5,203 bases of DNA from Methanomassiliicoccaceae archaeon. Lineage in GTDB: Archaea > Thermoplasmatota > Thermoplasmata > Methanomassiliicoccales > Methanomethylophilaceae. How positions within the stretch are numbered: position 1 is the stretch's first letter; each line of letters starts with the position of its first letter. Position numbers and translations under genes: made by a program. Positions 1 through 5,203 of the stretch are shown in pieces. The stretch is taken from the NCBI GenBank assembly GCA_009778265.1, contig WRKA01000114.1:1-5203 (forward strand), in the 5' to 3' direction. Under the pieces are notes generated by a model, which had not been told where the DNA came from, searched no databases, and worked only from the letters and a program-made list of their open reading frames with translations.

Positions 1-307
<307 letters not shown>

Positions 308-317
308 AAAACATCCT

Positions 318-347
318 CACACAGAGGCAGCGTCGTCCTTCTGTGTG
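318..347 (-). terminator. Second hairpin just downstream of the Fic gene
   Basis: The arms are CACACAGA (318-325) and TCTGTGTG (340-347), a perfect 8-bp match that one G-T and one G-C pair extend inward. It begins 6 bp after the Fic stop codon (- strand) and is followed by a short T run at 311-308. It could be a first terminator or a 3'-end processing/stability element ahead of the stronger hairpin at 278-307. Confidence 0.4.
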
Positions 348-353
348 TTCGGT

Positions 354-1250
354 TCAATCTTGTTCCATTATCTCAAAATATCTGAGCCATTTGCGGAACT
401 CGTCCTGCGCCGAAAGACACGTGTCCAGCAGGAACCCTTTTTCATTTTCCCATTCCTTCAGTCCCCTGTAATAATACAAACGGTGTCTCTCGTCGATAAT
501 GAAAGGAACGATGTCATTGGCGAGACACTCTTTGAACATTATTAACCGTCCGACCCTTCCGTTCCCGTCCTGGAACGGATGGATCCTCTCGAACCTCTGA
601 TGGAATCCGATGATATCTTCGACGGTCTTTGTTCTTTTTGAGTTATATCCTTCGATCAATTCGTTCATCCTGTATCCGACCTGAGCGGGAGGGCAGGTCT
701 CTTCCCCGCCCACTTCATTCGGGATCAGTTTGTACGCACCCGTCCTGAACCACGATCTTTCGCTGTCGCTTGTTCCGGTCTTGAGAGTAAAGTGAAGTTC
801 TTTGATCATGCCCTCGGTAAGGGGCCTTTCCGCGTTCTCGATGACGAGGTCGATACATCTGAAGTGATTCTTCGTTTCTATAATGTCATCAATATTGACG
901 GCCTCGTTCTCGATCCCGATGGTGTTCGTCTCGAATATCCATCTTGTTTGATCCTCGGAAAGCTTACTGCCTTCGATGCGGTTGGAGTTGTAGGTCATGT
1001 TGACCTGTACCTTGTGATATATCCTTCCTTTTATCTTACCGTCCTTCTCTTCTCTCAAGGCGTTGAGAACGGCGTTCTCTGACGGTCTTTTCGCTTTTTT
1101 CCTTTCCGGCGGCGATGCGTTCTCGGGGATGTTCCACGTTTTTCCTATCATCAACGCACCGTCGATCCTTCCTTCGGAACAATATCTTCTGACGATCCTG
1201 CCGCTCAATCCCCATTTGTTCGCAGCTTCTGTCACAGAGATGTATCTCAC
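354..1250 (-). CDS. Fic-domain AMP-transferase-like protein with N-terminal helix-turn-helix and self-inhibitory motif
   Basis: This is a 298-residue Fic (filamentation induced by cAMP) family protein, which typically transfers AMP from ATP to a target Ser, Thr or Tyr hydroxyl. Residues 3-45 resemble an excisionase/MerR-like winged helix (starting YISVTEAANKWG). The catalytic motif HPFQDGNGRVGR sits at 224-235, with the expected His, acidic and Arg residues all present. Upstream of it, SNRIEG at 89-94 fits the [S/T]xxxE[G/N] inhibitory helix, so this is a class II-like protein that blocks its own active site; no separate antitoxin is needed and none is seen. The start is uncertain. GTG at 1250 gives the usual N-terminus close to the helix-turn-helix and would make a near-leaderless transcript from the TATA-like box at 1271-1280. 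ATG 1265 and TTG 1298 are in-frame alternatives, none with a good Shine-Dalgarno. The target is unknown. Homologues pass between archaea and gut bacteria, so transfer is possible but untested. Confidence 0.88.
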   Translation of the reverse strand: MRYISVTEAANKWGLSGRIVRRYCSEGRIDGALMIGKTWNIPENASPPERKKAKRPSENAVLNALREEKDGKIKGRIYHKVQVNMTYNSNRIEGSKLSEDQTRWIFETNTIGIENEAVNIDDIIETKNHFRCIDLVIENAERPLTEGMIKELHFTLKTGTSDSERSWFRTGAYKLIPNEVGGEETCPPAQVGYRMNELIEGYNSKRTKTVEDIIGFHQRFERIHPFQDGNGRVGRLIMFKECLANDIVPFIIDERHRLYYYRGLKEWENEKGFLLDTCLSAQDEFRKWLRYFEIMEQD

Positions 1251-1270
1251 AGAACATGATATCATAATAA

Positions 1271-1280
1271 GTATAATTAT
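1271..1280 (-). promoter_or_regulatory. Probable TATA box of the Fic gene
   Basis: The - strand reads ATAATTATAC, centred about 26 bp before the GTG at 1250. This is the normal archaeal TATA-to-transcription-start distance, so translation would begin at or within a base or so of the transcript 5' end. A second A/T-rich candidate lies at about 1297-1311 on the - strand and would instead suit the ATG at 1265. Confidence 0.45.
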
Positions 1281-1296
1281 GTTCCTATATCGGAAC
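1281..1296 (-). promoter_or_regulatory. Putative operator copy 1 (near-palindrome)
   Basis: The - strand reads GTTCCGATATAGGAAC. With one more base each side the outer arms TGTTCC/GGAACA pair perfectly around a 6-bp centre (1280-1297). It abuts the upstream side of the TATA-like box of the Fic gene, where a bound protein would interfere with TBP/TFB. The sequence recurs at 1323-1338. Confidence 0.5.
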
Positions 1297-1322
1297 AAAA
1301 ATTAATTAAAAGCCCGTATTAA

Positions 1323-1338
1323 GTTCCGATACAGGAAT
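1323..1338 (+). promoter_or_regulatory. Putative operator copy 2
   Basis: The + strand reads GTTCCGATACAGGAAT, matching copy 1 at 14 of 16 positions but in opposite orientation. The centres of the two copies are 42 bp apart, about four B-DNA turns, which puts both on the same helix face. The binding protein is unknown; the helix-turn-helix of the Fic protein is a candidate. Confidence 0.45.
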
Positions 1339-1344
1339 AAAAAA
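1339..1344 (-). terminator. Possible U-tract terminator of the CorA gene
   Basis: There is a run of six T on the - strand about 56 nt after the CorA stop codon, without a clear hairpin. Archaeal RNA polymerase can stop at such tracts alone. This is weak evidence, and another T-rich stretch follows at about 1311-1297. Confidence 0.3.
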
Positions 1345-1399
1345 TGAACTTTGGAAGACGTGATGATTGAGAACTATGTGAGAACGGTCCTTCCGAACG

Positions 1400-2338
1400 T
1401 CATTTCTTGAAATGCCGTCTTTTGAAATATATGCCGGTGACCGCGACAAGCAGTACCGCCAATAAGAGCGGGAACCACGCCACATTGTTGAACGGAAGCA
1501 GTTCCAGAGGTTCCAGGTTCATACCGTAGTAGCTGAACACCGCGGTCGGTATCGTCAGCAGTAATGTTATAACGGTCAGCGTCTTCATTATTGTATTAAG
1601 GTTGTTAGATATTATCGACGCGAAAGCGTCCATCGTTCCCGATAATATATCTGAAAAAATTGTGGACATCTCTATCGCCTGCCTGACCTCGATCAGAACG
1701 TCCTCCAGCATGTCCGTATCGTCCTCGGACATCTTCAGCGCCTTTCCTTTAAGGATCTTGTCCAGCGTTGCCTGGTTCGCTTTTAACGACGTCGAGAAGA
1801 ACACAAGCGATTTCTGTATCCCCAGGAGTTCCACCACTTCCTTATTTCTCTGGGATATGTACAATTTCTCTTCGATGCTGTTCGATATCCTGTTTATTTG
1901 TCTGAGGTACTGAAGGAAACGGTTCGCGATCCGCAGCATCAGCGCAAGTATGAACCTTGTTTTTGCGGAAGTGTTCAGATTCTTCGGCGGGTTGCTCTCG
2001 AATTCCGAGAGCATCATGTTATCTCTGAGACAAACGGTTATGATATGGGACCTTGTAAGAACGATACCTAAGGGTATCGTCGAATACATAACATCGGAGG
2101 AATCGTTCACGATCGGTATGTCCAATGTTATGAAAGTATGGCCGTCATCCGTTATGTCGACGTATGACGTCTCCTCCTCATCCAACGCCGCCCTTAATAC
2201 CGAGGGGTCCACACCGACGGCCTCGGTGACCCTCTTGATCTCGACGTCGTCGGGATGGACCATATTGATCCAACAATTGTCCTCGATGTCGCCGAGGGAC
2301 TGTAACTTTCCGTCTATGGTCTTCCAGAACGAGATCAC
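1400..2338 (-). CDS. corA: CorA-family magnesium/divalent cation transporter
   Basis: This is a 312-residue inner (cytoplasmic) membrane channel for Mg2+ and possibly Co2+ or Ni2+, of the short TmCorA-like branch; the family works as a homopentamer. The large soluble N-terminal domain (about 1-250) holds the long helices seen around 120-240. Two membrane helices follow at about 252-270 and 288-304. The signature Gly-Met-Asn, in the context SYYGMNLE, is at 272-274 at the end of the first helix, where it forms the ion entrance. The intervening loop carries acidic residues, and the protein ends in a basic tail (KRRHFKK). Start choice: GTG 2338 is preceded by GAGGTGAT with a 4-nt gap, whereas the in-frame GTG at 2347 lies inside that Shine-Dalgarno and has none of its own. 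The stop is TGA. The gene is divergent from the DUF2188 unit and is probably transcribed alone. Substrate choice between Mg2+ and other ions cannot be read from sequence. Confidence 0.93.
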   Translation of the reverse strand: MISFWKTIDGKLQSLGDIEDNCWINMVHPDDVEIKRVTEAVGVDPSVLRAALDEEETSYVDITDDGHTFITLDIPIVNDSSDVMYSTIPLGIVLTRSHIITVCLRDNMMLSEFESNPPKNLNTSAKTRFILALMLRIANRFLQYLRQINRISNSIEEKLYISQRNKEVVELLGIQKSLVFFSTSLKANQATLDKILKGKALKMSEDDTDMLEDVLIEVRQAIEMSTIFSDILSGTMDAFASIISNNLNTIMKTLTVITLLLTIPTAVFSYYGMNLEPLELLPFNNVAWFPLLLAVLLVAVTGIYFKRRHFKK

Positions 2339-2342
2339 CGTT

Positions 2343-2350
2343 ATCACCTC
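2343..2350 (-). promoter_or_regulatory. Ribosome binding site that fixes the CorA start
   Basis: GAGGTGAT on the - strand is an excellent match to the anti-Shine-Dalgarno and lies 4 nt before GTG 2338. It overlaps the alternative upstream GTG (2347-2345), arguing against that codon as the start. Confidence 0.65.
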
Positions 2351-2372
2351 GCAGAACTCCCTAACGCGGACG

Positions 2373-2382
2373 TATTATAAAA
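2373..2382 (-). promoter_or_regulatory. Probable TATA box of the CorA gene
   Basis: The - strand reads TTTTATAATA, centred about 40 bp before GTG 2338. Transcription starting about 25 bp downstream would leave a leader of roughly 15 nt that contains the ribosome binding site. Confidence 0.55.
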
Positions 2383-2411
2383 CAAAGAACGGTCGGGGGA
2401 GAATTAAAATG

Positions 2412-2419
2412 TTATATAT
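2412..2419 (+). promoter_or_regulatory. Probable TATA box of the DUF2188/helix-hairpin-helix unit
   Basis: TTATATAT closely matches the archaeal TATA consensus and is centred about 36 bp before ATG 2452. The predicted transcript start near 2440 gives a leader of about a dozen bases holding AGGTG (2441-2445). Together with the box at 2373-2382 it makes a compact divergent promoter region. Confidence 0.6.
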
Positions 2420-2451
2420 GACACACTCCGATACAAACACAGGTGTCTTTA

Positions 2452-2655
2452 ATGGCCGACGGAAAAGATCAGCACATAATGCCGCATCCCGACGGAGGAT
2501 GGCAGGTCAAGGGAGAAGGGAATACGAAAGCAACGAAACGCTTCAAGACGAAGGCGGAAGCGGTGGAATACGCTAAAAAGGTGTCCAAGAACCAGGATGC
2601 GAACATAGTTCCTCACAAGAAGGACGGAAAGCTCCAGAAGAAGACCAACGTCTGA
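2452..2655 (+). CDS. Small DUF2188-family protein
   Basis: This is a 67-residue basic protein with the DUF2188 pattern: an N-terminal strand with HIMPHPDGGWQVK (8-20), a helix with TKAEAVEYAKKVSKNQ (33-48), then a final strand with IVPHKKDGK (52-60). These proteins are short single-domain proteins of unknown function, widespread in bacteria and found in some archaea. ATG 2452 is chosen over the in-frame GTG 2443 because AGGTG (2441-2445) sits 6 nt before the ATG and overlaps the GTG. There is no signal peptide or membrane segment, so it is expected to be cytoplasmic. The next gene begins 12 bp after its stop in the same direction, so the two are very likely cotranscribed. No specific function can be given. 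Confidence 0.85.
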   Translation: MADGKDQHIMPHPDGGWQVKGEGNTKATKRFKTKAEAVEYAKKVSKNQDANIVPHKKDGKLQKKTNV

Positions 2656-2667
2656 TCGGTGAACGGG

Positions 2668-2916
2668 ATGACAGAAAAGGACGACGTGACAGCGAAGCTG
2701 AGAACGATACCTTCGGTAAGCGAGAAATGCGCCGAAGGACTGTATCTTCTGGGAATTCATGACGTGACCGACCTGGAGGGCAGGGACCCGAACGGCCTTT
2801 ACGCAAAACTGAAGGAAAGGAAGGATTTCTATGCGGAACCGTGCATGCTCAATATGATAAAGATAGCCGTCGGCTTCGCCAACAAAGGTCCCAAAGACGT
2901 ATCGAAGAACGGCTGA
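2668..2916 (+). CDS. Cdd1-like helix-hairpin-helix protein
   Basis: This is an 82-residue protein resembling the Cdd1 ('pathogenicity locus') family of small helix-hairpin-helix proteins. Residues 11-38 carry the hairpin region (LRTIPSVSEKCAEGLYLLGI, then DVTDLEG), followed by the family hallmark DP..LY..L (40-48) and a Cys-containing helix (CMLNMIKIAVGFA, 59-71). In the usual hairpin the turn reads GxG (as in IPGVG). Here both glycines are serines (IPSVS, 14-18), so non-specific DNA-backbone binding may be weakened; that is inference. ATG 2668 is preferred over GTG 2659 because GGTGA at 2658-2662 is well placed as its ribosome binding site. It lies 12 bp after the DUF2188 gene in the same transcript. 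The biochemical role of the family is not established. Confidence 0.78.
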   Translation: MTEKDDVTAKLRTIPSVSEKCAEGLYLLGIHDVTDLEGRDPNGLYAKLKERKDFYAEPCMLNMIKIAVGFANKGPKDVSKNG

Positions 2917-2919
2917 TCA

Positions 2920-2928
2920 TCTTCTTTT
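2920..2928 (+). terminator. Possible U-tract terminator after the helix-hairpin-helix gene
   Basis: A T-rich stretch (TCTTCTTTT) begins 4 bp after the TGA stop and runs into a weak 5-bp inverted repeat (TTCAC 2927-2931, GTGAA 2938-2942). It is plausible as an archaeal terminator separating this unit from the operon at 3016, but the evidence is thin. Confidence 0.3.
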
Positions 2929-2972
2929 CACGGGGATGTGAAGGACGATAAGGAACGCGATCCCTGACCAAA

Positions 2973-2980
2973 CTATTTAC
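2973..2980 (+). promoter_or_regulatory. Possible TATA box of the aryl-CoA ligase operon
   Basis: CTATTTAC is centred about 40 bp before ATG 3016, the same spacing as the CorA box. Transcription from about 3001 would give a 15-nt leader containing GAGGT (3005-3009). The match to consensus is only moderate. Confidence 0.4.
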
Positions 2981-3015
2981 ACAAGAAATTATTACCAGCG
3001 TTCCGAGGTCGGTAC

Positions 3016-4317
3016 ATGTACTGGAACCAAAGCATGGAATGTATGCCTGAAGGCGAGTTAAAGAAGCTGCAGTATAAGAGTTTGAAAGAATTAGTTAACA
3101 ATCTGTACAGCTTTAACGCCTTTTACAGCCAAAAGATGAAGGCGGAAGGCGTGCGTCCCGATGATATCAGTTCGCTGAACGACATAACAAAACTTCCGTT
3201 CATGAACAAGTCGGACCTTCGCGACAACTATCCGAACAAGATGTTCACCGCCCGGAAAAGGGATGTGGTCAGATATCACGTCTCATCGGGAACGACGGGA
3301 AAACCCACACTTGTGGGTTATACGCAGAACGATATCGAGTTCTGGACGGAGAGCCTGGCGAGGGCGCTGACATCCGTCGGTATCGGAAAGGACGATGTGA
3401 TGCAGGTCTCTTACGGTTACGGTCTGTTCACCGGAGGTCTCGGACTGCATTACGGTGCCGAGAAGGTGGGTGCGACCGTACTCCCGGCGGGAACGGGAAG
3501 CACCGAGCGTCAATTAGAACTGATGGTCGATCTCGACGTGACGGCGATAGCCTGCACTCCGTCTTATCTCGTCCATATGGGGGACGTCGCTAAAAAGATG
3601 GGCATCGATCTCCGGAAGGACACTAAGCTGAGAAAGGCCGTGCTCGGCGCGGAACCGTGGTCGGAGAGCATGAGACGTTATATTGAAGATGATATGGGGA
3701 TACAGGCGTACGACATCTACGGAACGTCCGAGATATCCGGACCGATGTTCACCGACTGCGCCGAAAAGAAAGGGGTGCACATATGGGGAGATATGATGAT
3801 CGTCGAGATCATCGACCCGGAATCCGGTGAATCGCTCGAACCGGGTCAGGACGGGGAACTCGTGATGACGGTGCTCAAAAAAGAGGCGATGCCTATGATA
3901 CGGTACCGCATAAAGGACCTGACCGCGATAATCGAAGAGGAATGCGCGTGCGGCCGTACCTCGCCCAGAATAAAGAGAATAACCGGGCGTTCCGACGATA
4001 TGCTTATCATCAGAGGGATAAACGTCTTCCCGTCGCAGGTCGAACATACGTTGGTGCAGATGCCGGAAGTGGACGGAAAGCATTACATGATAATCGTGGA
4101 CCGCGTCGGTGCGCTGGATTTCATGACAGTTCAGGTGGAGATGAGGCCGGAAGCGTTCAGTGACAAAGTGGACGATATGATACGTCTCAAGAAGCACATA
4201 TCTTCGGAATTGAAGAAATACCTGAACATCGCTGTAGAGGTGGAACTCGTGGCCCCGGAGGCGCTTCCGAGATTCATGGGAAAGGCGAAAAGGGTGACGG
4301 ACAGGAGGAAATTCTAA
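3016..4317 (+). CDS. paaK: Phenylacetate-CoA ligase family protein (aryl-acid AMP-forming ligase)
   Basis: This 433-residue cytoplasmic enzyme of the adenylate-forming superfamily has the normal PaaK length. The expected reaction is aryl acid + ATP + CoA to aryl-CoA + AMP + PPi. Visible motifs are the phosphate-binding loop SSGTTGKPT (90-98), GAEPW (211-215), the adenine/Mg motif YGTSE (235-239), the acidic DGEL (279-282), RYR..D (296-301), the hinge region GRSDDMLIIRGINVFPSQVE (324-343) and the C-terminal catalytic Lys region MGKAKR (421-426). A Cys-Ala-Cys-Gly stretch is at 310-313. ATG 3016 has GAGGT 6 nt upstream. Its stop overlaps the start of the ACT gene (TAATG). In methanogens, such ligases are thought to activate phenylacetate, indoleacetate or p-hydroxyphenylacetate for reductive carboxylation by indolepyruvate:ferredoxin oxidoreductase, which is not in this window. 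The exact acid is unknown, and paaK here marks the family rather than a phenylacetate degradation pathway. Confidence 0.9.
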   Translation: MYWNQSMECMPEGELKKLQYKSLKELVNNLYSFNAFYSQKMKAEGVRPDDISSLNDITKLPFMNKSDLRDNYPNKMFTARKRDVVRYHVSSGTTGKPTLVGYTQNDIEFWTESLARALTSVGIGKDDVMQVSYGYGLFTGGLGLHYGAEKVGATVLPAGTGSTERQLELMVDLDVTAIACTPSYLVHMGDVAKKMGIDLRKDTKLRKAVLGAEPWSESMRRYIEDDMGIQAYDIYGTSEISGPMFTDCAEKKGVHIWGDMMIVEIIDPESGESLEPGQDGELVMTVLKKEAMPMIRYRIKDLTAIIEEECACGRTSPRIKRITGRSDDMLIIRGINVFPSQVEHTLVQMPEVDGKHYMIIVDRVGALDFMTVQVEMRPEAFSDKVDDMIRLKKHISSELKKYLNIAVEVELVAPEALPRFMGKAKRVTDRRKF

Positions 4318-4745
4318 TGGTCGAGGAACATATGATAAAACAGCTGTCGATATTCATAAACAACGAACCGGGCGGTCTTGCGAAAGTAGCGGCGGCACTG
4401 AAGGACTGCAACGTTAATCTGAAAGCGTTCAACATAGCCGAATCCAGCGGTTTCGGGGTGTTCAGAGCGATCGTCGACGATCCGGACAGAGCATGCGGGG
4501 AACTGAGTAAAAAAGGGATCGTCGTTAAAGAGACGGACGTGATCGCGATACCGATGACCAACAGGCCGGGCGGTCTGCTGGATGTCGCCAAAGTGATCGG
4601 GGACGCGCATATCAACGTGGAATACGGTTACGCGTACGCGGACAACAACAAAGCGTCGTTCTTCTTCAGGGTGGACGATATCGCCGCCGCCGTCGGTAAG
4701 CTGAAAGAGGCGGGAATGAAAGTGCTCACGGAGAAAGATATCTGA
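4317..4745 (+). CDS. Tandem ACT-domain amino-acid-binding protein
   Basis: This 142-residue protein is made of two ACT domains, about 7-71 and 74-138. Each begins with a strand followed by the ligand-loop motif Asn-x-Pro-Gly-Gly-Leu (NEPGGL 16-21 and NRPGGL 82-87), where ACT domains bind amino acids at dimer interfaces. There is no catalytic domain, so it is a stand-alone sensor or regulatory subunit. ATG 4317 overlaps the ligase stop (TAATG) and has a strong AGGAGG at 4303-4308; ATG 4332 (Met6) is a weaker alternative. Its own stop overlaps the next start (TGATG). Homologues commonly sit beside phenylacetate-CoA ligase and indolepyruvate oxidoreductase genes in methanogens, so sensing of an aromatic amino acid that controls the ligase or its pathway is a reasonable inference. 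The ligand is not visible from sequence. Confidence 0.88.
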   Translation: MVEEHMIKQLSIFINNEPGGLAKVAAALKDCNVNLKAFNIAESSGFGVFRAIVDDPDRACGELSKKGIVVKETDVIAIPMTNRPGGLLDVAKVIGDAHINVEYGYAYADNNKASFFFRVDDIAAAVGKLKEAGMKVLTEKDI

Positions 4746-5203
4746 TGGGCAATCTGAATGCCGTCATCGTAGGCGCCAACGGTTTTGCCGGAGAGATAGG
4801 AAAGAAGGGTACCGTATCCGATATGACGTTCTTCAATCTGAAGAAGGGCGACGATTCCGTGACGCTCATAGAACCCACAAAATATCCGGATAAGTTATCG
4901 TCGCTCTTCTACGCGGCCGCAATGTCAGAATTCGCGATATTCATCATCGACAAGATAGACAGTACCTTAGGCGAGACCATACTTATGATAGATTCCATAG
5001 GGATAGACAAAGGATGGATCATCCTTCGGAATTACATACAGGATGCGCAGGTACGGCCGCTGATCGCGGGGACAACGGCCGGATCGTATACCATCGTGGG
5101 CGAGGATCCGATAAAGCTCAGAGAGGATCTGTTGTCGATGGCGTCAAAGATGTCCGTTCCTTCCGAAAAACAATCCGGTTCCGTTCCGGTGGACAGTCAT
5201 TTC
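4745..5203 (+). CDS. Archaeal SelB-like elongation factor (aSelBL), degenerate GTPase domain, 3' partial
   Basis: The 153 residues present cover the G domain and reach the start of domain II (VPVDSHF, 147-153, equivalent to the P-[IV]-D segment opening the EF-Tu/SelB beta barrel). The fold resembles EF-Tu, but every nucleotide motif is lost or altered: GANGFAGEIGKKG (10-22) in place of the GxxxxGK[S/T] P-loop, IEPTKYPDKL (42-51) where DxPG belongs, and LRNYI (94-98) where NKxD is expected. The Ile-Ile-Asp at 67-69 keeps the strand that follows switch II. This matches aSelBL, a methanogen-rich family described as having a disrupted GTPase domain while keeping the features for ribosome and aminoacyl-tRNA contact, and once suggested as a pyrrolysyl-tRNA factor. 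ATG 4745 overlaps the ACT stop (TGATG), with GGAG at 4730-4733. A general EF-Tu/IF-2-family label is the safer fallback, and the rest lies beyond the window. Confidence 0.8.
   Translation, partial: MGNLNAVIVGANGFAGEIGKKGTVSDMTFFNLKKGDDSVTLIEPTKYPDKLSSLFYAAAMSEFAIFIIDKIDSTLGETILMIDSIGIDKGWIILRNYIQDAQVRPLIAGTTAGSYTIVGEDPIKLREDLLSMASKMSVPSEKQSGSVPVDSHF

Noticed and set aside
1251..1298. N-terminal extension of the Fic protein from TTG 1298 or ATG 1265
   Set aside because: It would add an Ile-rich stretch encoded by the AT-rich promoter region, overlap the operator copy and TATA-like box, and lacks a ribosome site. GTG 1250 gives the expected N-terminus, though ATG 1265 cannot be excluded.
1401..1414. 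CATTTC-TT-GAAATG inverted repeat at the end of the CorA gene
   Set aside because: It overlaps the last CorA codons and stop, has a 2-base loop and no T-tract directly after it on the - strand, so it is unlikely to be a terminator.
1950..2576. Open frame of 208 codons on the + strand spanning the CorA start, the divergent promoters and the DUF2188 gene
   Set aside because: It crosses two clear TATA boxes and two real starts, and its product is low in recognisable structure. It is antisense or out-of-frame to supported genes.
3514..4197. Long antisense open frame (227 codons) inside the aryl-CoA ligase gene
   Set aside because: It lies wholly within a gene with all family motifs, its product is His/Arg/Tyr-rich with no recognisable domain, and no promoter or ribosome site is seen. 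It is a shadow of codon bias.

Overview
The window looks like part of a methanogenic archaeal chromosome, most likely Methanomassiliicoccales (gut or termite Methanomethylophilaceae type). The evidence is: TATA-like boxes about 25-40 bp ahead of starts with very short leaders; an archaeal SelB-like elongation factor (aSelBL) with a wrecked GTPase domain; an aryl-CoA ligase/ACT protein pair of the kind seen in methanogens; and a run of stop codons with no TAG (six TGA, one TAA). The last point fits lineages that read UAG as pyrrolysine, but seven stops is a small sample. The taxon is inferred, not proven.

Layout. 1-237 (+) is the C-terminal end of a surface protein: 13 perfect Gly-Asp-Thr/Pro triplets, then a membrane anchor. 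It converges on a Fic-domain gene (354-1250, -), and the gap between them holds two hairpins that look like terminators. Upstream of the Fic gene is an AT-rich 150-bp gap with two copies of a near-palindromic 16-mer whose centres are 42 bp apart, probably operators. A CorA-type divalent-cation transporter gene (1400-2338, -) follows. It is divergent from a two-gene unit on the + strand: a DUF2188 protein (2452-2655) and a Cdd1-like helix-hairpin-helix protein (2668-2916). From 3016 a second + strand operon runs off the window: a PaaK-like phenylacetate/aryl-CoA ligase, a double-ACT amino-acid-binding protein, and the N-terminal third or so of aSelBL. These three overlap by one base each (TAATG, TGATG), so they are probably translationally coupled.

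How they work together. In methanogens, aryl-CoA ligases are thought to activate phenylacetate, indoleacetate or p-hydroxyphenylacetate so that indolepyruvate:ferredoxin oxidoreductase can carboxylate the CoA esters to aromatic 2-oxo acids for amino-acid synthesis. The ACT protein is a plausible aromatic amino-acid sensor for that route. The tight coupling to aSelBL, a factor proposed to touch the ribosome and aminoacyl-tRNA, is the most thought-provoking arrangement here. The other genes look like ordinary chromosomal neighbours (ion transport, a self-inhibited Fic enzyme, a surface protein). I see no CRISPR array, tRNA, rRNA, insertion sequence or defence island.
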